DNA of 64,000 nt from Crambe crambe (lineage: Eukaryota; Porifera; Demospongiae; Poecilosclerida; Crambeidae). A model generated the notes under the pieces. The model did not search any database. It was given only the letters and a program-made list of their open reading frames with translations, and had not been told where the DNA came from. Both the position numbers and the translations under genes were made by a program. The stretch is from NCBI GenBank assembly GCA_963924555.1, contig OZ004598.1, positions 4,240,501-4,304,500 of the forward strand. The letters run 5' to 3'. This document shows positions 21,501-54,459 of this stretch, piece after piece (position 1 is the first letter of the stretch; each line of letters opens with the position of its first letter).

Positions 21501-23879
21501 ATATTATATATATACAATGAAATAAGAGTTCAAATTAGATTTGTACGCTATATCATTATGAAAAGTTTTATTTTATGGTCTGCTGGGGTTAAAACACAAG
21601 ACTGCCAGCGCTTCTATAGTAACCATGCAGCACTACATAAACAAAGAGTGATTGAGGCTGCCAAACAAAGAATGACGAAGCAAGCTATCAATATTTGCAG
21701 CCTGTCCAGGCAACCAGAACGAGACTGGTTAATAGAGTCTGCCAGAAAGACAAAAATGAAGAATGATATGTAGAGTCTGCCAGGAAAGCATATGAATGAA
21801 GAGGCTAGATATACCATATTGTAGGAAAGATGAGGCTAGTTGATATCAAACTCTATGCTGTACAAGTCTGCCAGAAAGGCAGTAACTATATAGTTATGGT
21901 GGTATAGTCCATTCAAGGAGACAGACCTGGCACTTTACAACAAAGCACTTTTGATAACCAAAGACACAAAACTAATGCAGGAGCATAACAAATAATGCAA
22001 GAGCTAATGACAATAAGACATTCTTGGCATCAGTTTTTTTTTCTGTGTCTTCTGATCAGAGCATTTCACCATGGAAACTGCCGAAAGGTAGCCATTATAG
22101 CTACGAAATACAATAGTTTATACATACATTACATGCCAATAATCAACACATGCCTATGCACGTGTATCCATACATGTAACAAGTCAGTACAAATTATGTT
22201 TTGATACTTGAAAGACGCATTAATAGTACAAACAAGAACTCCATAATGTTGAAGTATTACATTATTATGCTATCACAGAGCAATCCTCTATAGTCCTCAC
22301 TCTAGTATGTCTCGTCAGGAAACTCCATGATATTGCAGCTAATATGAGACAGGCGATACGATATCCATTTTTAGTTATGTGTGCCTTTTTTACAATATTG
22401 AGCAGTACATCAATATGTTAATCTGCTGAGGCATAAACCTTTACTTATAAATGTTAGCTATACAAACCTTTACTGAAGACAGACTTACTTGTTAGTAAAT
22501 GTGATTAGCTACGACTCAGTCTACTTAATATGTTAATCTGCTAAGGCAGACTTGTAACCTGTTAGTAAGAGAAGGGGTTGTTATGTTAACTATGACTCGG
22601 TCTATTTAACCTTTTTGTGAAGATAGACTTGCACCTTATGCCACTTGTTAATAATGTGCTAATAGAGAAGGGGTTGTTATGTTAGCTACACATGGGAGGC
22701 TTATTGAAGGACCTCCTTATTAGATAAGAATACATATATGAATGATGTGTCAATCGCTATTGACTGCATTCTGATGCACTCACCTTTTCTGCTGTGGTGG
22801 AAAGGATCTCCTTATCAGTGGACCTATGAAAGAAAAGTAACACAAAAAAGGTGATCTTATTGATATGATACATGCAGTTGCTACCATGGATGCAGTTCAT
22901 AATTACAGAGCCAAGAAATTTCTGACCAATATCCTTGTCTGGTCAAGTCCTACAGATTAGTACATGTCTGGACAATTTCCTCACTTGTCTGGTTGGTCGT
23001 ATGTCCAGATAATTTCTGCCCCATTTTTACCAGTCATATATCTAGACAATTTCCCCATTTGCCTGGCCCATTTTTACCAGTCAACAGCTATAGATTTGTA
23101 TTACTGCTTTGTTTCAAGCACTGAAATTATACACTACCACAATACCCCAGGGTCACAGACACTACCTTCTGCTCGAAAATCAAAATATTCATGACAATTG
23201 CATGATAGAGCAACTAATGTATGACTAATTATTATGCACTGCCTCAAAGGTCACCTTTCATCTCGAGTGTTTTCTAAACTAATTGCTCAATACTTTGATA
23301 AAACTAATACCAGCAGAGAGATAACAACCCCAATATATACTCTCCAGTTAAAAGTAATGATTTGGTCATGAGTTCAGGCTGTTATTTTGGTCACAATCAA
23401 GGTAAAAGCTACCAAAGTGAAGTGAACAGTGCTCCTTCAAGTAGAGAATTCTAGGATTTCCTCATTATAATTGGAATGAGCCAGAGACATGATAATAAGG
23501 AGAGGGACTTCCTCATGATACTGCTGACGATTAATGCAAGGGACTTTCTCATAGTACTATTAAGAGTCAGACGTGACAATTAGTGCTCTCCACTTGTTCG
23601 GGAGACATTTATTTTGATTCTCAGCTCATGTAATGACTTGGACTCTAATCACAACATGTCACGCATGGGACATGCAATGGGATATGCATGAAACATGCAT
23701 GGGGCATGCAATGTAGGCACTCTAGTAACATCAAAATACAACACTTCACTCCTTTCAGGGACTCTTCTTTATAGGTTCCACCTACTCCATTGCATTAGTA
23801 ATGGGAAGTTCACCTTCTATAAGATTGGCTTATTACTCGATCTCAAAAATTCTGAGTAATCACAGGAGAGAGGGGGGAG

Positions 23880-23945
<66 letters not shown>

Positions 23946-25189
23946 TCTCTTAAATGAACAGGGTGCCACATCTCAACCCACAGCCAAAAACATGTAAGAA
24001 AATTAGTTCTTTAACAGATTGGCAAGCAGTCAAACAGCCAAACTCAAGTCACCTCAATCGCTATTCCAGTGTAGAATACAAGGTCACATGAGAGAGAGGA
24101 GCAGCTGCTTTACAAGGAGTCAAAAATCACTGACAAAAGGCCAAACCCCGCATATGTAGAAGTATTATAGCTATTAAATTAGGCCTGATAACATTCCCAG
24201 TGTTATTATGTATATCATGAGAAGCTAATTAGGAAGAAGATGGTAGCTATTTAGAATCACTTGTTACATGAACAAGCGGTATTAAAAATTTGAATGGCTG
24301 TGACATTCATTTTCCAGCTGTGGTACGTTCATACTATTCGAGTTTTGGATTTCACACTTGAAAAAAAACGTAGCTCAAATAGGGATCATTGAAATTGAAA
24401 ATATGCTAGTCCTGTCTGGGAACATTCTCACATGATGGAAACTGTTTTTAGCAATTGTTCTAATCTCTTTTGAAGGAACAAGTAGATTGATCTATGATAC
24501 TTCACTGTATTCTAAATAGTAATTTTTTCCCCATGGATACTGAAGTTTTTTAAAAAGTATGGTGCAAGTTGACTGCATGATTTATAATCAACTTAATTAA
24601 TGTCCTTTTGATGGAATTGTCCCAAACTTCTGTCATGTGCTCTATAATGGTTGGACCATCTCCACACCATTGAGGATGGCATATAATATTACAAGGTTTC
24701 AAAGATGTAGATGAGTTGGTAAGTGCTTGTAAAAAACACCATTTTTTAAGTAGGAGGGAGGGAGGCCTATTACAAAGTCTTGTGACCACACATGATAAGT
24801 GAGATAAAATGTAAGAAAATGTTTAGGCACTGTGCTACTACTTCACTTACTTACTTACCATGTGGACAAAAATATTTTTTTTCAAAATGAGTAAGAGCAT
24901 TATGAACATGGATCTTTAGAGTATAATGTATAGCTGGAGTGGAAGTACTGGGTTTTAATTGTGTGTATAAGTGGTATTATATTCTTAGTGGGTGGTGTGT
25001 GATTATAAGGCTCGTGACTACATGGAATCAAATCAGATCTGCACATCTACTCTACAAATTGTAAGTGGGATAGGACTGTAAATCTCTTGCTCAGAACAAG
25101 ATGGGAAATCAAACAGCAGAGGGAGGGAGAGAGGAGAGATGATGATGATGATGATGAAACAATGATTTCAATTCTCCAGTTATTGCAAG

Positions 25190-25227
<38 letters not shown>

Positions 25228-28200
25228 TCTCCCTCTCTCTCTTCTAATGAGTCTCTTTCTTCCCTTTGATCAAAATCCTCTCTATATATATTAGCAATCA
25301 CTGCATGGGACACTTACATATGAGTCTCTCTTTCTGTGGAATATCGTCTTATTCTCTTGCGACTGCTGGAGGTTCCAACTCCGACACTGACGAGTCTGGT
25401 TCCAGTCTCGAATCCGTCATCAGCACCAACCACGGTGGTATGGGAATGGGAATGAGCCTGAACATCAGTTCCAGTTCTATACGCATGATTAGGAACAGAA
25501 TGGGAATGGGGAATGGAGTTTCTACCAGAGGCGGAGGAGGAGGAGGAGGAGGAAGAAGAGGAGTAGGTGGCGGTAGTAGTGGATGTCTTGGAGGGATTTG
25601 TTGAGTTATTGAGTATCAAGGAGCTGCTTATGGTACGCATGGTAGGCATGGACGTTGCTTTACTGGAGGAGGAGAGGACAGGGAGCTCGTCGTCGGCGAG
25701 CTGGGGAGTCAATGCCACATCGGACGTGGTGGGGACTTCCCCAAGGATGTCTGAGAGGACTTGAGAGGACTCTTTAAGCTCCGTTCGGAGGTATCCAATG
25801 TTATCCTAAGATATACAGAGAAATATTATTGCATATATCCAATCTATCCAGGGAGAATAGTAACCACAGTGCCATAATTAATAGGAGTCCCCCAATTCTC
25901 AATGTCATTCATGCCTTTATTTTTTCAATCCATGAAGTCAAACAATTTACAGTGTGTGGATATTGAATGAGCGGAAAGACCACTATATGCTGAACAATGC
26001 TGCAGCATCCTCTATTGCCTACTGTTTAGCTCTAATTAAAAGAAAAGAGACATGATACCAGATTACAGTCTCAGATCGGAATCCATGGTTTCCGGAAAGG
26101 TAAACAAGCACGAAAAACTTATAGGACTGCTCACTCCCCTTCTTGAACAATGAATACACTGGGACCAGAACATCAAAGAGGCTATACCCTATACCCATTG
26201 TTATCTGGAGTCTATTATTAGATGCTATACAGACATGACCATATAATGTAGATAAGGCCTGGAGGACGTGATTGGTCAATGCCATAGTGAAATGAGATAA
26301 GAATTTAAATTTAGAGGGAAGGGCCTGGGGAGGGGGGGAGGAAGGGGAGGGGAAGGAGGAGGGGAAGGGAAGGGGGAGGGGAATGGGAAGGGGGAGGGGA
26401 AGGAAGGAAAGGGGAGGGGAAGGAAGGAAAGGGGGAGGGGAGGGAAAGGAAAGGAGGGGAGGGAAGGGAAGGGGGAGAGACGGGCCATTGGAAACTTTTA
26501 ACTATCACATAAACCAAGACCCAATCACTGACCCATTTATCAATAATCAACCGACTTATGAACGTCATTAGGAACATGCTCTTTTGTCCCTCTCTATCAG
26601 CACCACTGATCTCCACAGCTCATGAATAACATCAAAGTCCATGTGCACTCATGAGAACAAGATCAGGTAGATTATGGTCAGCCACTGCAAATGGCTCAGT
26701 CTTAGCTTAATTAGATGCTCTATGATTAATTTAAATAACACAAACAAACCATTCTTCCAATCAAAATACATTTCCAGAATTATAATTACTTCAATTAACC
26801 TGCTCCTGTTGCAAACTTAATGGCTGTGATGGTCCAGTGCCACTACCTGTTATCTTAGTCTCTCTAGGTATTTTTAGCAGACTTAAGGAAAACCAACTGT
26901 GTTTATTAAAAGTTATCATCAGATATAATTATCATAATGATGAAGAACATACCCTTCTATTCAGCTAAAGCCAGAAGCTAACTGATTGAAGTTACTGATG
27001 GTAAGGGACCATTCAGACTATTACCAATGAAGTAAGGCATCATTCAGACTGTTAGCTATGAAGTTAAGGCATCATTCAGACTATTACCTATGAAGTCACT
27101 GATGGTAAGGAACCATTCAGACTATTAGTTATAGCTGAAGTTACTAGTGGCAAGGAACCATTCAGATGTTTTCACCATTCAGAAAGCTAGGGGAACTGAG
27201 TTGGCTACTAGTGGCAAGGAACCAAGTGAATTTAGTTACTAATGGCAAGGAAGGAATCATTCAGATTCTATTCATCCAGAAGTTACTAGTGGTCAAGGAA
27301 GAGGGTCTTACCTTTAGAAACACTTTTGAGTATAGATGCGTATTTAAAGTCACTGGTGGTAAGAAACCATTCAGATCCCGCCTACCCTTTGTTCAGTTTA
27401 AAGTTTAGGAACCACATCCCTATTACAGTGTGTCTGGAAGTAAAGAACCATGGGATTTTTCAAAGGTAAGGTTCCTTCCATTTCATGGGGGGAAAGTGGC
27501 GAAATTAAAACAACAATCAAGGCTTTAGCACAATGAGATTTGTGCCTAACTTCCTGAATTCGAACAAAAGGAACAAAAGAAATTAAGAAATTATTGATGG
27601 ACAGACAGACAGACAGATATAGTCTACAGGGACACCATTATTTTAGGAGATAGAGATACCCTAAAATGTGATAAAGAAGTTGTTGTTTTTTTTGGTACAC
27701 GAGAGAGTCCATACTGAGGAGGTTAAATGGAGGGGAGGGGAGAAGAGAAAGGATTAAGGAAGATGGACTTACTCGAAGGAAAGGTATGATGAAGTCCTTG
27801 AGTGGATAATTAGTAATGGTCTGAATCTCTTGGTGAAATTCCTCCACCGTTGCTGTCTCATTCTGCAGAAAAATTCAACGAAATAATGAAAATAAAACTT
27901 TATTATGATGACTACGACTGACCAACCACACCACAAAGACCTCGGTTACCAAGGCTGTTAATAAACATTGCAACAAATTATACAGCTGTTGGACCTTCAA
28001 ACCACAAAACCATAAGAGTTGGCAATAGTTTGTGAAAAGGGTTTCATAGTGTACACAAGAATAACTTGGGACTATAAAGACTCGTTCCCCAATAGTGTTT
28101 ATCAAGAGAAAGAGTATATTCAATAGTTGAGTATTTGTTCACTTATCACCTTGAGTGTTTTGCCAGAGCTGTTGAACTTTGACCAAATTCTCAAATAAAT

Positions 28201-31200
28201 ATTGAGGTGTCTTTTAATACTGATCTAATAAACATTGTTTGATAGAACAGTAGCAGGAATTACTCCCTACTAATATGCACAGCTGAAATTTAATAAGAGA
28301 TATATGATAGTATTCATTATATTTATGATAATGTGTTCAAGATGGTCAACCACATCCCCGCTCCAACACACAATGTATCCACATCTTGTATCATCATAAA
28401 GTCTATTAGCATTCACTTGAAACTTTCTCAATTCTTAACCAAATTTCAATAACCAGCTTGTAGAGTGGTTGATCAGCTCTCTGCTGGTGTTTTAAATGTG
28501 AAATTTGGTCAAGGATTGAGAAAGTTAGAGCAGATAATTATAGTGAATGATCAAGGGACCAAGTGAATGCAAATGAAATAGAGAAGCATGCCTGACCTAT
28601 TTCTAAAGTTATTCTTTCCAATAAAAAAATAAATTAGGACGTCTGAATAAAGAAAAAGAATCTGAAGCATGTCAACTGTTGTCCATCTGTCATACTGAAA
28701 GTAAACTCAATAAGGTTTGTCCAAACCACGCTGTATAAATGAACCTTACCTAGTGGAGCCCCTGGTGATTAGAGGGAGGGGATAAATTATGGAGGAGCCA
28801 CTGGCAATTGGATAATTAGCTGTATTGTGTGATGGTCAACCCCTGCTAATTAAGGGGGGCCTGAGGCTATTTGAAAATCAGCTGTTATTTATGTGATGTG
28901 AGCCCCTGGTAATTAAGAAAGTGGAGGAACCATTGGGAAATTAGCATATAGTATTGTGTGATGTAGCCCCCGGCAATTGAATTTAACCAGCAACTTTAGC
29001 CCGGGTTCTAACCCGGATTTGACCCGGATTCGCTTTGTGTGTGAATGGTACCCACCCGGATTCCAATCTGGGTAGCCCAACCCATATCAATTAGGTTGAT
29101 TGGAATCCGGATTGAATCTCAACCCGGGTTGGGCGTGCGTGTAAACACGGCTTATGATGTGAAAAACAATAACTGGGAATCAGACGCATTGTGGTAGAGT
29201 CCCTGGTAATTAGATAGGTATTTGAGGTGTTTGGTCTGGAAGCCCTTGCTACACTCCATTTGGGATGTTGGATGTGCTAACCAATTGTGTGTAAATAATC
29301 ATGCCCGATATTAAAAGGTAACTTAGGAACCATGTCGGAGCGTTGTAAGTGTGAGATTATGATAAGCTCCCTTATTTAGTAATATCTGGCCTTCTTTGTG
29401 CCATTAATATTTTCCCTTTTGTTCTCTCTCTCTCCCTCCTACTCACTCACAAGGGGAGGGGACATGAGAAGGGATAGAGGGACATACGGAAGAGAGGAAA
29501 AGGGTAGGTGGAGACAAGGAGTGAATTAATCATGGGATGGATAGAGATTGGGATAGCGAAGACAGAAGAGGAAAGCAGGGGAAAAAAAGCAAAGGGATCA
29601 AAGGGACAAGGAATGAATGGTGTGAGTTTAAGACGACTGTGATAACTAGGAAAGGGGGAGATGTGGAGGGGGGAGAGGATGATTTTTTGCCAATCCACTA
29701 TCTTTATCAACAAATAAGACCCCCCAAAATAAACACTTCACTTCTTTCCATAATGCAGCTGCACGCAACTTGATAAAAAGCCCAAAGTTCTTGAAAGTAA
29801 AAGTTTTTTTGTTATCATAGCAAGGTTATTTCGCAGAATAAACACAATGATATAGAATAAAATGAGCACTTATCGGGATCATTATCAGTGAAATTGAAGG
29901 AACTCTCCTCCATGATAACTAGTCAGGCCATGTTAGTATCAATTCTTAAAAGGCATACGAATCTAACAGTCATTTAATAACTTTTTTGAGCGGAGAGGAA
30001 TCTTTTAACACTTTCAAGTGCCAACATTTTTCTATGTCTTGAGATTCAGTTACCAAGCACATGTGCCATCCAATAAATTTCATTCCAAAGGAGATTTGTC
30101 ATGGACTCCTAAAAGAAGTTTAATTGGGAAGGAATTCGTAAAAGAGAATTTTATGATAGCAGCATACATGCAAAGATCCTCCTTTCAGTCTGGTATCCAG
30201 AGACTGTCACATGATATTAAGAGATTATCACATGACATGACATATCACATGATGGGCCATTCAGAGACTATCACGTGACATTAATTAATGATTATCACAT
30301 GAGACTATCACATGACCTGTCACATGACGGGCAGAGACTGTCACATGATGGGCTTCCCTTCTCTCATTATAGTACTGTATTTCCTCTCTTTTGTCTAGTG
30401 TGCATAAGGGAAAGTCAAGTTTGACAATCATAACAGAAAGCTTCGTTGACAGGTGTGAGTTGGAGCATTTAATTCTCTTAGAAAATAAAGAAAGAGCAAA
30501 CTCCTTTTAAAGAAAAAACCAACTAGCATGCTTCATTATAATTATTCACACTGTTGTTGATTTGCACAAGGCAAAAGTCACAAAAAAAGGTCATGCCACT
30601 AATGATACATTGTTAAGTACAAAAGGTCACCAAATGAAATGTCCAGTGATTATCATTAACTAGACATTGGTGACACCGGAGGCTGTTTACAAGATTTCAT
30701 TTGATGTGGTATTTGAAACTATACCAAGTTAAGTCTGCTCAAAAAATTTGATTTCCGTTAAAAGTGAAATTTTTTGTGGGGCAAATATTAAAGTATTTTT
30801 ACGCCACAAAAATTACGTAGAAAATGCAACTCATTTTATACCACAAAAATTATGCCAGGTATTTTTGGGATGTCCATTCATTAATGGCTCTACTCACTTA
30901 CCATTAAAGCATGGATGAGTTCTTGAACCTGTTCTGCTACCTCCCTTCCCACCTTGTTTCCATGTTGTTGGATGGTGGTGAAAAACTGCTTCACCTTGGC
31001 TGCCTGCTTCACGTTCATCACTGACGATGACGGAGTTTTTGCCGAATCCTTCCCACTCTCTCTGCTCTGACCATTATTATTGCTGTCAGCAGACCTTCTA
31101 AATTCAACAGCAGGTTCATTGACCGAGTGAGAGGAGTGACCATTCTTGACACGTTCTCCACTGCTCTCACGTTTATCACCTCCAGCAGTGGACACAACTT

Positions 31201-32965
31201 GTCCAGCGGATCTCCCATTCACCTTCATGATGGTCACACCCCTTCCTTCTCCTCCTCCTCGGTTGGAACTTTCATTTCTACTGGATTCAGTCACTTTGAC
31301 AGATTTGTTTGCATTTCCAACCACCTCCTGCATTGAGCTGGACACTGTTGCTGAACTCTCGACCAACACTTCTCTTGACGTACCACTACTTTGTAGCGAT
31401 TTGGTTTCCCGTCTCCTCTTTTCTTCCTCCTCTTCCTCTTCCTCCACCAAAATCAGCTCCATGTCTTCAACGTCTTCGAACTCATCACTACCTTCACGAC
31501 CTTCTTCACCACTGTTCTGCATCTTTCCAACAACCCTCAGTGTTGTAGTGCACGAAGACTGCTCCAAATCGCCTTCTTCTCTAGATGGAGAAACAGTTGA
31601 ATCGGCCGAGTGCTCCTGCTTTGACATTTCCAAGCCATTGCTCCGAGCGTGATCAGAAGAATTCTCATGCTGATTAGGGAGCCTTCCTTCAGTAGAGGAA
31701 GGATCAGCTATATCCTCATCAAAATTCTCAACAATGACGAGAGCTGGAGGTTCAGTAGAACATGCTGGGCTTCCATTTTGCTTGAATTCTTCCATGGGCT
31801 TCCCTACCTGGTGATGTTGCTCTTTAACCTTGTTTGAAATAGTTGACATAAGTATCGGACTCTTCCTCGTACTTTTGAAGTTTGAGGAACTGGCATGCAC
31901 GCTATCGGAGACATTGTTGCGATTACCGTTCATCTGTTCGGAGGCTTCCACCAGCAAGGAAGGGTCTTCATTTGAGTCTCGAGGTGTGAGGGGTGGAGTA
32001 GTTAAATCAACATGTAAACTTGTCCCAGGTTCTGTTGGACCCTGTCCATTCCTGTCAGATGCCACTAAAATGCCATGTTTGTGATCGGAAGCTTGGCTAC
32101 ACCTGATGTCCATGCCGTTTGTAGTATTAGGTTTGCTTCCTGCATTGACTGGAGGCTGAGAGTCGGTGTTTATAACTTTACAGAAAGAGAAAAAAGTATG
32201 AATGGGTTAAGATACTACCACACTTCCACAATGGAGGCTAAGGGTCAGTGTTGGTAACTTTATAGAACGGGGGAAAAAAGGTGAAAAATGTGTGAATGGT
32301 TAAAAGGGTTAAGTTACTTACAGTCAGTTACCATGCTTCCATAATTTTAAAGCTATTAGATCCATTACTCAATATGGGAACACAACTGGATGAAGAATGC
32401 AAATCAAAGTAGCATAGTGCATGATTAAGGAGCTTAGCTTCACCTCAATAATGCAAAGGGGAGTTGTGCAATTACCCGTTCCATACAGTGATCTAGGAAT
32501 CTAATTTTAATGCCATCAAAAATCTTGAAACCCAATAAGTTCGAAGTGCTAACTTCTAATTCGCATCAGCCAGAATCTGTAACCAATTAGATCTTATTTT
32601 CAGCTTCTGTATAATATCTATCCCCCATCCCCCATCCACCCAAAATGCAACAACAATGGGCAATGCTACAGCTAGCACAGTTGTAAACTTATTGCATACA
32701 ATTTTTGAACTGTTTGGAAGAATATTTATGCATAACTATCTGTTCATGTTGCATTTAACTAGCTAACATTTGGTCTATAGACTAACGGGTATAAGTCTGT
32801 ACAGAAAGCCCTTGGGCTGTAAGATATGATGAAGTCACATCACTACTTACTCTGACTGGCAGATACGGTGGTCGGAGTTTTTCGGGAACTGTTCGTTGGG
32901 GAGCTTGTTTGGCCTTCTTGTGCCCTGGCCTTCGCAATTCTCTCACCGCTCATTGAATCCTCCAT
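18516..32965 (-). CDS. CBFA2T: ETO/MTG (CBFA2T, nervy) family transcriptional corepressor, complete
   Basis: Ten exons on minus: 32965-32851, 32175-30902, 27862-27773, 25805-25318, 22823-22784, 21004-20750, 20016-19840, 19660-19436, 19235-19106, 18778-18516; total 1018 aa. Domains: TAFH/NHR1 at ~425-515 (VKQFFTTIQQHGNKV, then VEEFHQEI and FIIPFLR), NHR2 oligomerisation helix ~782-813 (GMVEKTRQSMAILKERV), NHR3-like coiled coil ~814-888, MYND zinc finger ~890-926 (CWNC...CSGC...YC...C...H...C, all ligands present). ETO proteins bridge DNA-binding factors to NCoR/SMRT, Sin3 and HDACs in the nucleus. It is much longer than the ~575-650 aa vertebrate members because of a ~420-residue Ser/Glu-rich N-terminal region in exon 2 and a Ser/His-rich linker in exon 4. 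The C-terminus has a His run and KTEKT. Confidence 0.93.
20300..20378. repeat. Tandem repeat, ~28 bp, three copies
   Basis: Unit approximately GGTTAATTAAAACTACAGCA plus TGCA, in an intron of the ETO/MTG gene; TTAATTAA and GCATGC recur in each copy. Confidence 0.85.
23884..23942. repeat. (GA)n microsatellite
   Basis: About 29 GA dinucleotides within the ETO/MTG intron 22824-25317. Confidence 0.95.
25187..25242. repeat. (CT)n microsatellite
   Basis: CT-rich tract in the same ETO/MTG intron, just downstream (minus sense) of the exon ending at 25318. It follows a short (GAT)n run at 25138-25157. Confidence 0.95.
26323..26476. repeat. Polypurine GGGGAAGG-type minisatellite
   Basis: Nearly pure purine on the plus strand (GGGGAGGGGAAGGAAGG variants), in the intron upstream of exon 4 of the ETO/MTG gene. 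Mirror-type purine tracts can form triplex or G-quadruplex DNA. Confidence 0.9.
26990..27375. repeat. Degenerate tandem repeat with CCATTCAGACTATTA core
   Basis: Units of about 35-50 bp containing GAAGTTACTGATGGTAAGGA and CCATTCAGACTATTA recur seven or more times with decay. Intronic in the ETO/MTG gene. Confidence 0.75.
28988..29156. repeat. Palindromic ACCCGGATT-rich element
   Basis: ACCCGGAT/AACCCGGGTT motifs occur at least six times in both orientations, for example AGCCCGGGTTCTAACCCGG, ATTCCAATCTGGGT and CAACCCGGGTTGGGC. GC content is much higher than in the surrounding ETO/MTG intron. Probably a miniature element or a folded regulatory block. Confidence 0.6.
30194..30352. promoter_or_regulatory. 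Cluster of TCACATGA/TCACGTGA E-box repeats
   Basis: Eight motifs of the form TCACATGA or TCACGTGA in about 150 bp, with spacer sequence AGAGACT repeated between them. It lies in the intron after exon 2 of the ETO/MTG gene. The core matches sites preferred by MITF/TFE-type bHLH-Zip factors, but the array could equally be a simple minisatellite. Confidence 0.55.
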
Positions 32966-33478
32966 GATAAAAAGCCCTTCAACTGAGCTACTACTCGAAT
33001 CTAGTTTACCTCTGAATTTTTACCAATCAATACAGTGGTAAAATCCCAGGGGGATGATGAAACAACCGGCGCTTGTTTTGACAGTAGCTACGGTAGTCCT
33101 GGTGAGATGTAGCTATTCTTTTTCGACCTGGTACTGGAGGTAGATATCAATCTGTCACGTAACGCACACAAGACTGAATTAGCTCACCTGCCCGACACAT
33201 TTTTTTATTATTATCATAAACCACAAACTAATTAGCTGTATAATTGAGTCCTTTGATTGGATTTTTGTAGGGGCAAGGAGTTCATTAGTGACCCCAAATA
33301 ATAAAATGACCGTAAATAAGGCGCGCAAAGCGCGCGCAATTCACATGGCCGCTATCTAATTACACGTCAAACGGACAGAAATTTTTTGAGACTCAAGCGC
33401 ATGCGTAGCTAGCTGCTCAACACATGCGCAGAGGCGCGTGTTGCCCGGGTAACATCGCGAAATTTGTGGGCAATATCA
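32966..33478. promoter_or_regulatory. Head-to-head intergenic region, probable shared promoter
   Basis: The minus-strand ETO/MTG start codon (32965) and the plus-strand CAP-Gly start codon (33479) are 513 bp apart. The right part (33319-33470) is CpG-rich compared with the window, with GGCGCGCAAAGCGCGCGC and several CATGCGC motifs. No TATA box stands out. Confidence 0.55.
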
Positions 33479-36853
<3,375 letters not shown>

Positions 36854-37078
36854 CATGCGATGTTATTTTTTATTAATAATAAAAATTAATTAACTCGCGA
36901 TCACGTGCTCGCGCACCTTTTTAATATTGCGCGATCGCGAGCGTGCAAAAAAATTCCATGAGCTGAGGTTTGTCAATAACAATTCTCAGATCTTTGATGT
37001 CATTCTTGAATTCTTGATCCTTTTTCAGTAGCTAGATAGATTGCCATGAAGTAGCTGATGAGAGAGAAGAAGTGAGAC
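36854..37078. promoter_or_regulatory. Short intergenic region with CpG-rich palindromes, upstream of PPP4R1
   Basis: 225 bp between the CAP-Gly stop and the PPP4R1 start, same orientation. CTCGCGATCACGTGCTCGCG and GCGCGATCGCGAGCGTGC (36895-36947) form an inverted, CpG-dense pair that includes a CACGTG E-box. The spacer probably carries the PPP4R1 promoter. Confidence 0.55.
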
Positions 37079-53196
<16,118 letters not shown>

Positions 53197-54459
53197 CTAT
53201 GATGGTCAAAGTGATTGGAGATTGACTGGGCCATTAATTTCGCATGAATCTGAACTGGAACTAACCTGCTTGCTGCTACCTGAAGTAAACATCCATAGAG
53301 TAATATGATTACATTTTAGCATTACAATTTATTACATATGGCAGACCATTAAGTGCACAATAGCACGATTAGCTATTGTGTATGGCTCATAACTATGCAA
53401 GCCCTCAGTCCATAGAGACAGTAAACACCAAGGTTAATAACCATGGCCACAGGCAATATATTTACATGTGTATATGTTGAAAGAACAATCAAATATCGAT
53501 CATGAAGTATTCATCATCCAATGATGATTATTAGCATAATCATGCTATTTATGCATAAATGGATCACTCACAAATGATATGTATGCCAATTCATAACTAG
53601 AATCACCTTTTAGCACTTGCTGGGACTCTCAGCTTCATAGCTACACATAATGAATGGACCAGAGTCTAAAATACAACACTTGAGCCAAGGGATTTGGTGC
53701 GTGTATAGTTAGTTCTTAGGAGGTTGTAGAGTTTCCAACTTTGAGCAGGAAGAAAGAAAGGGCTACCATCCCTACCTGCACTCAACATCAAAGCAACGGT
53801 GATAAGTCATTGAGGGGGAAACATAACCCCAAAAAGTGACCCCATGGTTTCATTCCTGCACCTGGAAGCTATGTGGGTATTGGGAAACAATTAATTAGCA
53901 TGACTTGAATTATAAATGCTTTCAAACAATAGCATACTACGCAGTGATATCCAAAGAAGACGAGACAAACAGAACCCATGGGAAGTGTTTTCTTGTTCTT
54001 TTTGTGATCTAAACTTGCTTTGTCAGAATACAATGAATACTGTTGAACTATCACATCCCCACACAGGAAGAACACGAATAGGAAAGACCCCTTGGACGAT
54101 ACCTTTCTTCAGGTCATTGTTATCTACCTGTAAGCATGCATGTAGCTATGTCTCCCTCAACATATCAGCATGTCTCTGTGGTATGCCCCTGCCATCTGTT
54201 TTACAGAGTAAACAGTTAGCTATCTTGTTGTCGGTTCTTGTCTCTCTACAAAGTGGTCGAGATTTGGCTTATTTTGTAAATAGCTTTATATCTATGTACA
54301 GTATAGTATCGATCAGAATCTCTCCCTCAAAATAAGGACAGGTTCTATTACCCTATCACTGTCTGGTCCCAAAAGTATTTTAATTCGAGGATCCACTGCT
54401 AGCAATGGTACAACCTTATTTCAGGGGTAAATTAATGCACATTATTTATGGAAATGTCC

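Noticed and set aside
26276-26616. Pro/Leu/Ser-rich frames
   Set aside because: Translation of the GGGGAAGG repeat inside an ETO/MTG intron.
31018-32257. Several plus-strand frames opposite 30902-32175
   Set aside because: Antisense shadows of the large ETO/MTG exon 2, whose own frame contains the TAFH start and joins in phase to its neighbours.
53916-54335. 139 aa plus-strand frame
   Set aside because: No domain, no coding-like composition and no exon partners; follows sequence resembling intergenic repeats.
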